Shown: positions 41,967 to 49,620 of the stretch, piece after piece
How positions within the stretch are numbered: position 1 is the stretch's first letter
Layout of the letters: every line of letters starts with the position of its first letter
NCBI RefSeq assembly: GCF_900460955.1
Contig: NZ_UFUW01000001.1
Location: 806,001-870,000, forward strand
Direction of reading: 5' to 3'
Length of the DNA: 64,000 nt
Origin: Cardiobacterium valvarum
GTDB lineage: Bacteria > Pseudomonadota > Gammaproteobacteria > Cardiobacteriales > Cardiobacteriaceae
Position numbers and translations under genes: made by a program
Notes under the pieces: model-generated
What the model saw: the letters and a program-made list of their open reading frames with translations, nothing else
Told to the model about the DNA's origin: nothing
The model's database searches: none

Positions 41967-43325
41967 ATGAAAAACTGGGAACTGTGGATACAGCGCAATA
42001 AAGAACATCTCCAACATCCGGCGAATCTCAAAGAGCAGTTTGTCCGGCAAATCCTGAGCAAAATTGACGACGTCAGTCCGGAAGATCTCAGCGTGACACA
42101 CCGCTTTACCGATGCCAAAGGCAGCGAGCGCAGTATCGACATCCTCATTGAAAATCCGGAAAAGAATCAGCGGCTGGCTATCGAACTGGACGGTCTCGCC
42201 CCCTATAAATCTGCCGATGGCGACATCGATTACCGCCGCTTTAATGAATTTCTCGAACAGCAAAACGCGCTGCTCAATGCCTTTGGCGTCGTCCTGCGCT
42301 ACAGCGCCACCAAAATGCAGCATGCGCCTGATGTCATCATGAGCGAAATTGGCGACATCTTGCGTGCGCAGGCACAGGGCGATTACACCCCGAAAAACAA
42401 GAAAGAGGAATACGCCGCCATTGTCGAGGCCTATCAGGAGGACATTCTGGCGTTGAAAAAAATATGGGCGACGGAAGCGAGCGGTCTGAAAGAGCAGGCG
42501 GACCGCGTGGTCGCGCAAGCGGCGGGCAAGGGCAGAAATGATGCCCAGCTGCATGCGAAAATGCAGCTGCTGGATGCGGAAATCCGCACCTATGAAGAGA
42601 AAATCCGCCAATATCAGCGGGCATCCATTGCCACCGTGATTGCCAACGAAATCGACATCAAGGCCCTCATCGCAGAAATTCAAACTCTCAAAGACATCAT
42701 GGCCGATCTCCGCCAAGCCTCGGTTGAGGACTCGCAGGGTGGATATGAACGAAAATCAGCGGCACCCTGGGTGCTGGGTATTGTTGCCGTGTTGGCGCTT
42801 GGTGCAGCTGCGGTGGGCGGTTACTACTATTTTGCCAAAGTAGCGGGGAAAAAAACGCCGCTTCCGGTGGAGGAAGATTCACCGGCAGTGCTGACCGAAT
42901 TACCGGTTATCGGGCAGGCCGTCAGCAATACAGGGATATCAAACACGCGCCCTGTCGTGAGCAGCGACGTTGTACCACCGACACCAGTTGCCGCAACTGC
43001 TGAACAACAGCCACAACCGGAAACGCGTACCAGTGATGGCAGCATCATGGCACGTGAAGCAGGGCAGTACATCGGCGAAACCCGTCGCGTCTGCGGTAAA
43101 GTCGCCGCCTTGAAAGAAGCGAAGAAAAGTATTGCGCTCCATTTTGATGCGCCTTCCCCCAACCAGTCCTTTACCGCCGTAGTCTGGAAGACAAGTCGGG
43201 TATTGAGTCGCCAGGCTTCTCATCTGATGCATGCCGATATTTGCGTAACTGGCAAGATCGAGGAAAACCGGAAGAAACCGCAGATGACCGTCAGTGAGTC
43301 TGCCCAGATTTCTTTTAATGACTGA
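41967..43325 (+). CDS. Membrane protein with nuclease-like N-terminal domain, coiled coil and OB-fold C-terminal domain
   Basis: This 452-residue protein was not recognised as a named family. Residues 1-140 resemble PD-(D/E)XK folds of the DUF559/DUF2726 kind: RSIDILIENPEKNQRLAIEL followed by DG, then RRFNEFLEQQNALLNAFGVVLRYSATK. The final lysine of the classic motif is not obvious. Residues 145-265 are coiled coil (LKEQADRVVAQAAGK... IQTLKDIMADLRQ). A single membrane segment WVLGIVAVLALGAAAVGGYYYF follows near 268, then a Pro/Thr/Glu linker. The last 100 residues look like an OB fold (GQYIGETRRVCGKVAALKEA... ADICVTGKIEENRKKPQMTV). The cytoplasmic/periplasmic split implied by the helix is inferred. 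It stands alone after the aspS terminator. Confidence 0.55.
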   Translation: MKNWELWIQRNKEHLQHPANLKEQFVRQILSKIDDVSPEDLSVTHRFTDAKGSERSIDILIENPEKNQRLAIELDGLAPYKSADGDIDYRRFNEFLEQQNALLNAFGVVLRYSATKMQHAPDVIMSEIGDILRAQAQGDYTPKNKKEEYAAIVEAYQEDILALKKIWATEASGLKEQADRVVAQAAGKGRNDAQLHAKMQLLDAEIRTYEEKIRQYQRASIATVIANEIDIKALIAEIQTLKDIMADLRQASVEDSQGGYERKSAAPWVLGIVAVLALGAAAVGGYYYFAKVAGKKTPLPVEEDSPAVLTELPVIGQAVSNTGISNTRPVVSSDVVPPTPVAATAEQQPQPETRTSDGSIMAREAGQYIGETRRVCGKVAALKEAKKSIALHFDAPSPNQSFTAVVWKTSRVLSRQASHLMHADICVTGKIEENRKKPQMTVSESAQISFND

Positions 43326-43343
43326 TGCTTCGTACACGATAAA

Positions 43344-43385
43344 AATTTGCCAAGCGACGTAAATATTGGCTCGCCAAGGTACTGT
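43344..43385. repeat. One and a half dispersed-module copies
   Basis: TTGCCAAGCGACGTAAATAT, then GCTCGCCAAGGTACTG, at 25-bp spacing; left of the IS element. Confidence 0.7.
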
Positions 43386-43520
43386 AATCAACTGTCAATG
43401 CCTCAACGCCAGCTCTGGGTTAAATGGTTGATTCTCTTTAATTACTTTATAGTCGAATCGCTAATAAAGAGTAACGAGAGTAAAGAACCAAAACAGCAGG
43501 GCATTCACATCAGCCAACCG

Positions 43521-44003
43521 TCATTGTTTCCTCAACCGTTTGATCCATGCCCATGTCTTCTCTATCGGGTTGAAATCCGGGCTATAGGGCGGAAGCCACA
43601 GCACCGTATGTCCCTCAGCCTGTAACGCACCCGGCGTGTCCTGCCGTTTGTGGAAGGAGGTGTTGTCCATCACGATCACGCTGCAGGCGGGCAGTTCCGG
43701 CAGCAGTATTTCTGTCGCCCATGTATGAAAAACATCGCTGTCCATGCTGCAATCGAAGGCAGCGAAAGCAAATGGCACGGTGCCACACAGGGCACCGATA
43801 ACGTTGGTTTGTGCCTTGCTCCATCCGGATACGCCTGCGCATTTTTGCCCGCGTGGTGCATAGCCGTAAGGACGGGAGATGTCTTTTTTGAAGCCGCTTT
43901 CATCGATATAAACGAATGGATGCAGGCGTTCTTCGTAGACACTTTTTACTTCGAGGAATTCACGGCGTTTTTCTTCGTCTGCCTTGCGGTGGCGGAAGTC
44001 TTT
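43521..44003 (-). CDS. IS630 transposase, C-terminal DDE part (second frame)
   Basis: From the A run onward the second frame reads KKDFRHRKADEEKRREFLEV and then the DDE catalytic domain: VYIDESGFKKD (first aspartate), VIVMDNTSFHK (second aspartate) and LPPYSPDFNPIEKTWAWIKR (glutamate). The order and spacing are typical of IS630. The frame has no start of its own at this point; it would be joined to the upstream frame if one A were missing from the A7 run at 44001-44007, or by ribosomal or transcriptional slippage. The joined product would be about 257 residues. Confidence 0.85.
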   Translation of the reverse strand, partial: KDFRHRKADEEKRREFLEVKSVYEERLHPFVYIDESGFKKDISRPYGYAPRGQKCAGVSGWSKAQTNVIGALCGTVPFAFAAFDCSMDSDVFHTWATEILLPELPACSVIVMDNTSFHKRQDTPGALQAEGHTVLWLPPYSPDFNPIEKTWAWIKRLRKQ

Positions 44004-44295
44004 TTTTAACGGTGAAGCGATAGCGTTTGAGCGCCTTGCAGATGCCGTTTTGCGAGCAGCCCAGACGTGCAGCCCTTTCCCATTGATAGTCATCAGGGTG
44101 CTCGGCCACGTCTTGCCGGATGACTTCTTCTGTGAGAAGGCAGGGCGTAGAACGGCGGCTGCCTTTGGGCTCTGGCTGTTTCTTCCAGGTAGCAAGGGTG
44201 TTGGGGCTGATGCGGTATCTGGCTGCCACTTCGCGATAGGTGCTATCTTCGAGTTCTGCAAGGATTTTTTTCCGGATATAGGCTGGATAGGTCAT
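43960..44295 (-). CDS. IS630 transposase, N-terminal helix-turn-helix part (first frame)
   Basis: The 111-residue first frame, MTYPAYIRKKILAELEDSTY, holds two helix-turn-helix units: YREVAARYRISPNTLATWKK, and WERAARLGCSQNGICKALKRY. It leaves the transposase reading after VKK at the A7 run and ends with the out-of-frame tail RLPPPQGRRRKTP. Either the element is inactive through a one-base insertion, or it relies on slippage at the A tract, as some IS630 elements do. Confidence 0.85.
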   Translation of the reverse strand: MTYPAYIRKKILAELEDSTYREVAARYRISPNTLATWKKQPEPKGSRRSTPCLLTEEVIRQDVAEHPDDYQWERAARLGCSQNGICKALKRYRFTVKKRLPPPQGRRRKTP

Positions 44296-44327
44296 GATTT
44301 TGATGGTTACTGTTTTTTTTCTATTTA

Positions 44328-44352
44328 ACTATATCCCGCTTGGCACACCAGC
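44328..44352. repeat. Dispersed-module copy interrupted by the IS
   Basis: TATCCCGCTTGGCACACCAG is the reverse complement of CCAAGCGGGATA; the missing left part is on the other side of the IS element. Confidence 0.65.
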
Positions 44353-44480
44353 AATGAATGCGTGACGAATTTGCCGATTGCTATTATGAAGCCCACTGCA
44401 AACGGTTTCCCCGCTCGCGGAGATTATCAAACGCTGGTCGACACGGTACGATGCCCTTTTCTTCTCATGGGGGCAGGCCG

Positions 44481-45995
44481 ATGGACTCTCTTTCTTTCGC
44501 GTATCTGTGGCAGGCGATGCTGGAACATCTGTGGTTGTCGGCGTTGTCGCTGGCGGCGGCGATTGTTATTGCCGTGCCGCTTGCCGTGTGGCTGGCCGAG
44601 AAGCGCCGCCCGGCCGAGCTGGTGTTGCAAGGCACCGGCGTGTTGCAGACGATTCCGTCGCTGGCCTTGCTGGGGTTGTTGATTCCGCTGGTCGGCATCG
44701 GCTCGCCGCCGGTCTTGATTGCGCTCACGCTCTATGCCTTGTTGCCGATTTTCCAGAACACCTTACTCGGCCTGCGCCAGATTGACCCCGCCATCAAGGA
44801 AGCGCACACTGCCTTTGGCCTGTCGCGCGCGCAGGCACTGGCGCGGATTGAGCTACCGATGGCGTTGCCGGCGATTATTTCCGGCATCCGCACCGCTGCC
44901 GTTCTGGTCATCGGCACGGCAACGCTGGCAGCGCTGATTGGCGCAGGCGGGCTGGGCAACCTGATTCTGCTCGGCATCGACCGCAACGACATGGTGCTGA
45001 CCTTTACCGGCGCGGCGCTGGCCGCTGTGCTGGCGGTGCTGATGAGCGCGTTCTTCGCTTGGCTGCAAGCCTCCCGCCACAAGGTGGCATTGCTTGGCGT
45101 GTTGTTGCTGGGGCTGGGCGCGGTCGGGCTGGCGCAATTCGCCGCCGCGCCAACGCGGCAGACGGTAGTGGTCGCGGGCAAAATGGGCAGCGAGCCTGAG
45201 CTGCTGATTCATATGTACAAGCTCTTGATTGAGCAACACGATCCGCAGCTGCGCGTCGAGGTCAAGCCCAATTTTGGCAAAACGGCTTTTCTTTTCAACG
45301 CCCTGAAAAGCGGCGACATCGACATCTACCCCGAATTTACCGGCACGGTGCTGGAAACACTGGTGCAAGTGCCGCCCGGCGAAAACAGCCGCGCATTAAG
45401 CCAGGACGAGACCTATCAACTGGGCGCGCGCCTGCTCAATGAACAATTCGGCCTGCGCCTGCTGCCGCCGATGGCCTATGAAAACACCTACGCCCTCGCC
45501 GTGCCGCAAAGCTACGCCGCCACGCACCGCTTACAGCGCATATCCGATCTGGCGCGCGTGCAAAACAGCGTCCGCGCCGGCTTTACCCTGGAATTCATGA
45601 ACCGGCAGGACGGCTACCTCGGTTTGCAGCGGCACGGCATCCGCTTCGCCCACGTCGTCAGCCTTGAGCCGGCGCTGCGCTACACCGCGCTGGACAGCGG
45701 CCACATCAATCTGCTCGAAGCCTTTTCCACCGACAGCGAGCTGCGCCAATACCACCTCACCGTGTTGCAAGACGACATCGCCCTCTTCCCCCACTACCAG
45801 GGCGCGCCGCTGATGAAGGCAGCCTTCGCCGAAGCGCACCCCGGCATCGTGCAGGCGCTGAACGTGCTGGCCGGGCAGATCAGCGCGGAAGAGATGAGCG
45901 AGATGAATTACCGCGTCAAAGCACAGGGCGAAAGCGCGGCAACGGTTGCCAAAGATTTTTTGCAGCAGAAAGGCTGGTTAACACAGGGGAAATAG
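44481..45995 (+). CDS. Osmoprotectant (glycine betaine/choline-type) ABC transporter permease-binding protein fusion
   Basis: This is a 504-residue fusion. Residues 1-220 are an OpuCB-like permease (HLWLSALSLAAAIVIAVPLAVWLA, IPSLALLGLLIPLVGIGSPPVLIALTLYALLPIFQN, the EAA-like loop AFGLSRAQALARIELPMALPAIISGIR). Residues 230-504 are an OpuCC/ProX-like binding domain (VVVAGKMGSEPELLIHMYKLLIEQ, LFNALKSGDIDIYPEFTGT, LPPMAYENTYALAV, LFPHYQGAPL). Such fusions deliver quaternary-ammonium solutes with a separate ATPase. Here the ATPase lies 2.3 kb downstream, after three unrelated genes. The ATG at 44481 is chosen by homology with permease N termini. Confidence 0.87.
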   Translation: MDSLSFAYLWQAMLEHLWLSALSLAAAIVIAVPLAVWLAEKRRPAELVLQGTGVLQTIPSLALLGLLIPLVGIGSPPVLIALTLYALLPIFQNTLLGLRQIDPAIKEAHTAFGLSRAQALARIELPMALPAIISGIRTAAVLVIGTATLAALIGAGGLGNLILLGIDRNDMVLTFTGAALAAVLAVLMSAFFAWLQASRHKVALLGVLLLGLGAVGLAQFAAAPTRQTVVVAGKMGSEPELLIHMYKLLIEQHDPQLRVEVKPNFGKTAFLFNALKSGDIDIYPEFTGTVLETLVQVPPGENSRALSQDETYQLGARLLNEQFGLRLLPPMAYENTYALAVPQSYAATHRLQRISDLARVQNSVRAGFTLEFMNRQDGYLGLQRHGIRFAHVVSLEPALRYTALDSGHINLLEAFSTDSELRQYHLTVLQDDIALFPHYQGAPLMKAAFAEAHPGIVQALNVLAGQISAEEMSEMNYRVKAQGESAATVAKDFLQQKGWLTQGK

Positions 45996-45996
45996 C

Positions 45997-46950
45997 ATGA
46001 AAGCCATCGTTATCTACGAACCCGGCGGCCCGGACAAGCTGATTTACCAAGACGTGCCGACGCTGCAGGTCAAAGAAGGCTGGTCGCTCGTCAAAGTCAA
46101 AGGCTTCGGCATCAACCATTCCGAAATTTTCACCCGCGAAGGGAAAAGCCCCAGCGTGCAGTTCCCGCGCATCCTCGGCATCGAGTGCGTTGGCGAAGTT
46201 GCGGAAAGCAGCACGCCCGCCCTGCAAGCGGGGCAGAAAGTTGTCTCCATCATGGGCGAGATGGGGCGGGCGTTCGACGGCAGCTACGCCGAATACGTCC
46301 TGCTGCCGAACGCGCAGATTTACCCCATCGAAAGCGACCGCGACTGGGCGACCCTCGCCGCCATCCCCGAAACCTACTACACCGCCTTCGGCTCGTTGCA
46401 ACAACTGCGCATCGCGCCACATGACCGTGTGCTGGTGCGGGCGGCGGCCAGCGGTGTTGGCGTTGCCTTTGCCCTGCTGCTGAAAGCACGCCTGCCGCAC
46501 ATCACCCTGCACGGAGCCTGCCGCAAATTAGAAAAGGCCGAGCGCCTGCGGGCGGTGGGTTTCGATGCCATCATCGCTGATAGCAACGGCGTGCTGCAAA
46601 CAGATGAAAGCTACGACAAAATCCTTGAACTGGTCGGCCCTGCCACCCTGCGTGACAGCCTGGCGCATATCAATGAAGGCGGTATCGTCTGCCAAACGGG
46701 GCAACTCGGCAACCAGTGGTACCTCAACGACTTCGACCCCATCGTCGAACTCAAGCACAACAGCTACCTCACCACCTTCCATTCCGCCCTGGTGTCGGGT
46801 GAGCGAATCGCTGCATTGTTCCGCGACATCGACGCGTACAACGTGCCCGTTCCCATCGAACGCCGCTACACCCTCGAACAGGTGCCCGACGCGCACCGCT
46901 TTCTGCAAAGCGCGGGCAGCTTCGGCAAAGTCGTGGTGGTGAATGAATGA
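45997..46950 (+). CDS. Zinc-independent medium-chain dehydrogenase/quinone oxidoreductase-like protein
   Basis: This is a 317-residue MDR-superfamily enzyme, MKAIVIYEPGGPDKLIYQDV. The catalytic domain holds GFGINHSEIFTREGKSPSVQFPRILGIECVGEV. The cofactor domain has VLVRAAASGVGVAFALLLKA (GxGxxA-type) near residue 150. The cysteine/histidine zinc ligands of alcohol dehydrogenases are not present. The cofactor is probably NADPH; the substrate is unknown. It starts one base after the transporter stop and overlaps the next gene as ATGA, placing it in the same operon. Confidence 0.85.
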   Translation: MKAIVIYEPGGPDKLIYQDVPTLQVKEGWSLVKVKGFGINHSEIFTREGKSPSVQFPRILGIECVGEVAESSTPALQAGQKVVSIMGEMGRAFDGSYAEYVLLPNAQIYPIESDRDWATLAAIPETYYTAFGSLQQLRIAPHDRVLVRAAASGVGVAFALLLKARLPHITLHGACRKLEKAERLRAVGFDAIIADSNGVLQTDESYDKILELVGPATLRDSLAHINEGGIVCQTGQLGNQWYLNDFDPIVELKHNSYLTTFHSALVSGERIAALFRDIDAYNVPVPIERRYTLEQVPDAHRFLQSAGSFGKVVVVNE

Positions 46951-47477
46951 AGCACTATCAGAGCAAAGCGGAACTGATCGCCACGATACAGACGGCGCTG
47001 GACAAATACCTCGCCGAATTTGCCGACATCCCCGAAGCAGCCAGGCATACCCGCGCGACGGACAGCGGCAAGACGCCCTCGGAACACCTCGCTTATCAAC
47101 TGGGCTGGGTGACCGCCCTCTTGGACTGGGAGCGGCGCGAACAGGCGGGTGAAGCGGTACAAACACCCGCCCCCGGATACAAATGGAACGCCCTCGGCGA
47201 TTTGAACCAGCACTACTATCACACCTACGGCGCACTCACACTGCCCGGGCAGCAGACGATGCTGCGGGAAAAAGTTACCACCCTGTGCGCATGGATTGAC
47301 GGCCTAAGCGACGACGAACTGTTCCTGCCCGGACAACGGCAATGGGCGACCACCGCCGCCCAATGGCCATTATGGAAGTGGATACACATCAACACCGTCG
47401 CCCCGTTTACCAACTTCCGCACACAAATTCGCAAATGGAAGAAAGCCATTTATCCAACCCAAGGAGACACAACATGA
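46947..47477 (+). CDS. ClbS/DfsB family four-helix-bundle protein
   Basis: This is a 176-residue protein, MKHYQSKAELIATIQTALDK. It matches ClbS/DfsB (DinB-like) proteins: TRATDSGKTPSEHLAYQLGWVTALLDWERREQAGEAVQTPAPGYKWNALGDLNQHYY and WPLWKWIHINTVAPFTNFRTQIRKWKK. ClbS protects from colibactin through hydrolysis of its cyclopropane; most homologues have unknown roles. Its 4-base overlap with the dehydrogenase and the AAGGAG site inside its end (for the next gene) show tight packing. Confidence 0.85.
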   Translation: MKHYQSKAELIATIQTALDKYLAEFADIPEAARHTRATDSGKTPSEHLAYQLGWVTALLDWERREQAGEAVQTPAPGYKWNALGDLNQHYYHTYGALTLPGQQTMLREKVTTLCAWIDGLSDDELFLPGQRQWATTAAQWPLWKWIHINTVAPFTNFRTQIRKWKKAIYPTQGDTT

Positions 47478-49162
47478 ACCTCGCCATCACCGGCGCCAGC
47501 GGTCACATCGGCGGCATGGTCGCCCGCCACCTCAGCGCACGCGGTTTGCCGCTGATTTTGCCGCTGCGCAACCCCGCCAAAGCACCCGATCTGCCCGCTT
47601 GCGAAGCGCGCCCCTTTACCTACGGCGATTTCGAACTGGCCCGGCAGGCGTTAAGCGGCGTGGATGTGCTCTTTATGGTGTCCGCCGCCGAAAGCCCAAC
47701 GCGCGAGCAGGAGCACCTGACTCTGGTACGCGCGGCAGCAGCGGCGGGTGTGCAGCATTTGGTGTATCTGTCCTTCGCCAGTGCCAGCGCCAGCAGCACT
47801 TTCACCCTGGCGCGCACCCACGCCGCGACCGAAGCTGCCATCCAGCAAACCACCATGCGCTACACCTTCCTGCGCGACAACTTCTACAGCGAAATGATAG
47901 CGACGATTGCTAACGCCGACGGCATCATCGCCGGCCCTGCGGGCGATGGCCGTGTTGCCTGCGTCTCGCAGCAGGACGTAGCACAAGCGGCGGCCAACAT
48001 CCTTGCCGCTATCGCCTCCGGCGACGACCGCCACCACAACCGCAGCTACACCCTCACCGGCAGCGAAGCGCTGACTTTCGCCGCCATCGCCGCCGTTTTG
48101 ACCGACATCACCGGCAAACCGCACCGCTACCACAACCAAACCCTTGCAGAAGCCTATGCCAGCCGCGAACGCGACTACCCCGACACGCCCGCCTGGCAAA
48201 TCGAAGCGTGGGTGTCTACCTACACCGCGATCGCAGGCGGCGAACTCGCCACAGTTTCAGACGACCTGCCGCAACTATTGGGCCACGCACCACGCCGTTT
48301 TGCCGAAGTCGTGAGGGATTTTATGCAGCCTGAACGCATCCCGCTGATCGAATTCAAAAACGTCAGCAAACGCTACGACAGCCACGCCGCCGTGAGCGAA
48401 CTGAACCTCACCATCTACCAGGGCGAATTCTTTGTGCTGGTGGGCGGCTCCGGCAGCGGCAAATCCACTACCCTGCGCATGATTAATGCGCTTACCGAGC
48501 CGACCGACGGCGACGTGTACTTCAACGGCCGGCGCATCAAAGACTACGACATCCGCCCGCTGCGCCACCGCATCGGCTACGTGCTGCAACAAATTGCCCT
48601 CTTCCCCACCATGACCGTTGCGCAGAACATCGAACTGATGCCCGACATCCTCGGCTGGGACAAGGCGCAACGCAAAGCGCGCGCTAGCGAACTGCTCGAA
48701 CTCGTCGGCCTCTCGCCCACGCAATACCAAAACCGCTATCCGCACGAACTCTCCGGCGGCGAGCAACAGCGCGTCGGCATCCTGCGTGCCATTGCCGCCA
48801 AACCCGACATCCTGTTGATGGACGAACCCTTTTCCGCTCTCGATCCGCTCGCCCGCGCCTCCCTGCAAGAAACCGTGTCGCTGATCCATAAAAAACTCGG
48901 TACCACCATCGTCTTCGTCACCCACGACATGGCGGAAGCGCTGAAACTCGCCTGCCGCATCGGCGTGATGCACCAGGGGCGGCTGGTGCAAGTCGCAACA
49001 CCGCAGGACATCCAGAACTACCCGGCGGATGACTATGTGCGTTCGCTCTTCAGCGCGACGCAGACGAATGACAACGCCGCCAGCATTATCGCCATGATTG
49101 AGCAGTTAAACAGCGCCGAGCAGGCAAAAATACGGGCTTATTGCGCGCGGCAGGCGGGATAA
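47474..49162 (+). CDS. Fusion of an NmrA-like dehydrogenase and an osmoprotectant ABC ATPase
   Basis: This is a continuous 562-residue frame. Residues 1-280 are an atypical SDR/NmrA-like domain (MNLAITGASGHIGGMVARHL, with GASGHIGG as the nucleotide motif; HLVYLSFASASASSTFTLARTHAATEAAI; YTFLRDNFYSEM). Residues 284-562 are an OpuCA-type ATPase: Walker A VGGSGSGKSTTLRM, LQQIALFPTMTVAQNI, signature LSGGEQQRVGILRAIAAKP, Walker B ILLMDEPFSALDPLAR, H loop FVTHDMAEALKLA. No stop lies between them. An internal ATG at 48323 (MQPERIPLIEFKNVSKRY) has GAGGG five bases upstream, so separate ATPase could also be made. AAGGAG precedes the first ATG. The ATPase would serve the transporter at 44481. Confidence 0.85.
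   Translation: MNLAITGASGHIGGMVARHLSARGLPLILPLRNPAKAPDLPACEARPFTYGDFELARQALSGVDVLFMVSAAESPTREQEHLTLVRAAAAAGVQHLVYLSFASASASSTFTLARTHAATEAAIQQTTMRYTFLRDNFYSEMIATIANADGIIAGPAGDGRVACVSQQDVAQAAANILAAIASGDDRHHNRSYTLTGSEALTFAAIAAVLTDITGKPHRYHNQTLAEAYASRERDYPDTPAWQIEAWVSTYTAIAGGELATVSDDLPQLLGHAPRRFAEVVRDFMQPERIPLIEFKNVSKRYDSHAAVSELNLTIYQGEFFVLVGGSGSGKSTTLRMINALTEPTDGDVYFNGRRIKDYDIRPLRHRIGYVLQQIALFPTMTVAQNIELMPDILGWDKAQRKARASELLELVGLSPTQYQNRYPHELSGGEQQRVGILRAIAAKPDILLMDEPFSALDPLARASLQETVSLIHKKLGTTIVFVTHDMAEALKLACRIGVMHQGRLVQVATPQDIQNYPADDYVRSLFSATQTNDNAASIIAMIEQLNSAEQAKIRAYCARQAG
48313..48325 (+). promoter_or_regulatory. Internal ribosome binding site before the ATPase half
   Basis: GAGGG (48313-48317) is followed five bases later by an in-frame ATG (48323). 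It offers an independent start for a 279-residue ATPase of normal family length within the fused frame. Confidence 0.55.
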
Positions 49163-49169
49163 AAACGAG

Positions 49170-49262
49170 ATTGCGCAGGGCGAACCAGTATTTACGCCGC
49201 TTGGCAGCCCCGGTATTTGCACTGCTTGGCGGGCCCAGCAGTTATGCCGCTTGGCGAGACAT
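49170..49262. repeat. Three inverted dispersed modules after the ABC ATPase gene
   Basis: TATTTACGCCGCTTGGCAGC, TATTTGCACTGCTTGGCGGG and AGTTATGCCGCTTGGCGAGA follow one another at about 25-30 bp. Confidence 0.8.
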
Positions 49263-49416
49263 CAGCGCAGTCTGCGGCAAGGCAGCACAAATTTATCGTG
49301 AACGAAGGCGCAGGGTGGCGAAAGGACGGGCAGTCAACTACAGCATCACGCGATAAATCTCCGCATCCCTTTCGCTGAAGCAGCAGAAAATTACGGTTTC
49401 AATAGACTGATGGGGG

Positions 49417-49490
49417 ATGTTATAAATCTAGGGGCGAGAATGTTATAAATGGGAAAAATCGGGAAGCAGCGGGAAAATACGGGAAGAAAA
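49417..49490. promoter_or_regulatory. Candidate phage operator region: paired ATGTTATAAAT and four 10-bp-phased GGGAA
   Basis: ATGTTATAAAT occurs at 49417-49427 and 49440-49450 (23 bp apart). GGGAA begins at 49451, 49461, 49471 and 49481, exactly one turn apart, with A runs between. It sits 130-200 bp before the tape measure gene. Confidence 0.5.
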
Positions 49491-49543
49491 ATTGAGACGG
49501 CGTTGCAAATATTGAGCGCTTGGGAATGACCCAAAAACACCCT

Positions 49544-49587
49544 CGCAAATATCAAACTAGTCTAATCGCGGCCCCTTTGAACGGGGC
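49544..49587 (+). promoter_or_regulatory. Prophage module-boundary element, copy 1, with hairpin
   Basis: CAAACTAGTCTAATCGC within a 27-bp stretch is shared with 61985-62011, preceded in both by CGCAAAT. Here it is followed by the hairpin GCCCC-TTTGAAC-GGGGC and a T/A-rich tail. It lies 34 bp before the tape measure ATG. It may be a late-promoter or terminator module. Confidence 0.5.
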
Positions 49588-49620
49588 TTAAATTTTGTCT
49601 CACCAACAGCAGGTGAGACG

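Larger units (their letters stand above)
43450..44331 (-). mobile_element. IS630-family insertion sequence, 882 bp, flanked by TA
   Basis: Terminal inverted repeats of about 28 bp are visible, with roughly 21 matches: the left starts TAGTCGAATCGCTAATAAAG and the right, read inward, TAGTTAAATAGAAAAAAAAC. TA flanks both ends (43448-43449 and 44332-44333), the target duplication expected of IS630/Tc1-type elements. The right flank continues TCCCGCTTGGC, so the insertion lies inside a dispersed-module copy (TTTATCCCGCTTGGC when joined). The transposase is split in two frames. Confidence 0.87.
49163..49620. other. Gene-free boundary between chromosome and prophage
   Basis: About 460 bp with no supported gene. 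49170-49262 hold three minus-oriented dispersed modules (TATTTACGCCGCTTGGC and variants), so chromosomal sequence reaches at least this point. From about 49400 the text becomes AT-richer and contains phage-like control sequence: two ATGTTATAAAT motifs, four phased GGGAA motifs, and a 27-bp element shared with 61985 followed by a hairpin. The prophage end probably lies between 49265 and 49410, but no clean terminal sequence or duplication is visible. Confidence 0.6.

Noticed and set aside
44358..44480. A 41-residue N-terminal extension of the osmoprotectant permease
   Set aside because: The extension lacks hydrophobic or conserved character; the ATG at 44481 matches family starts.
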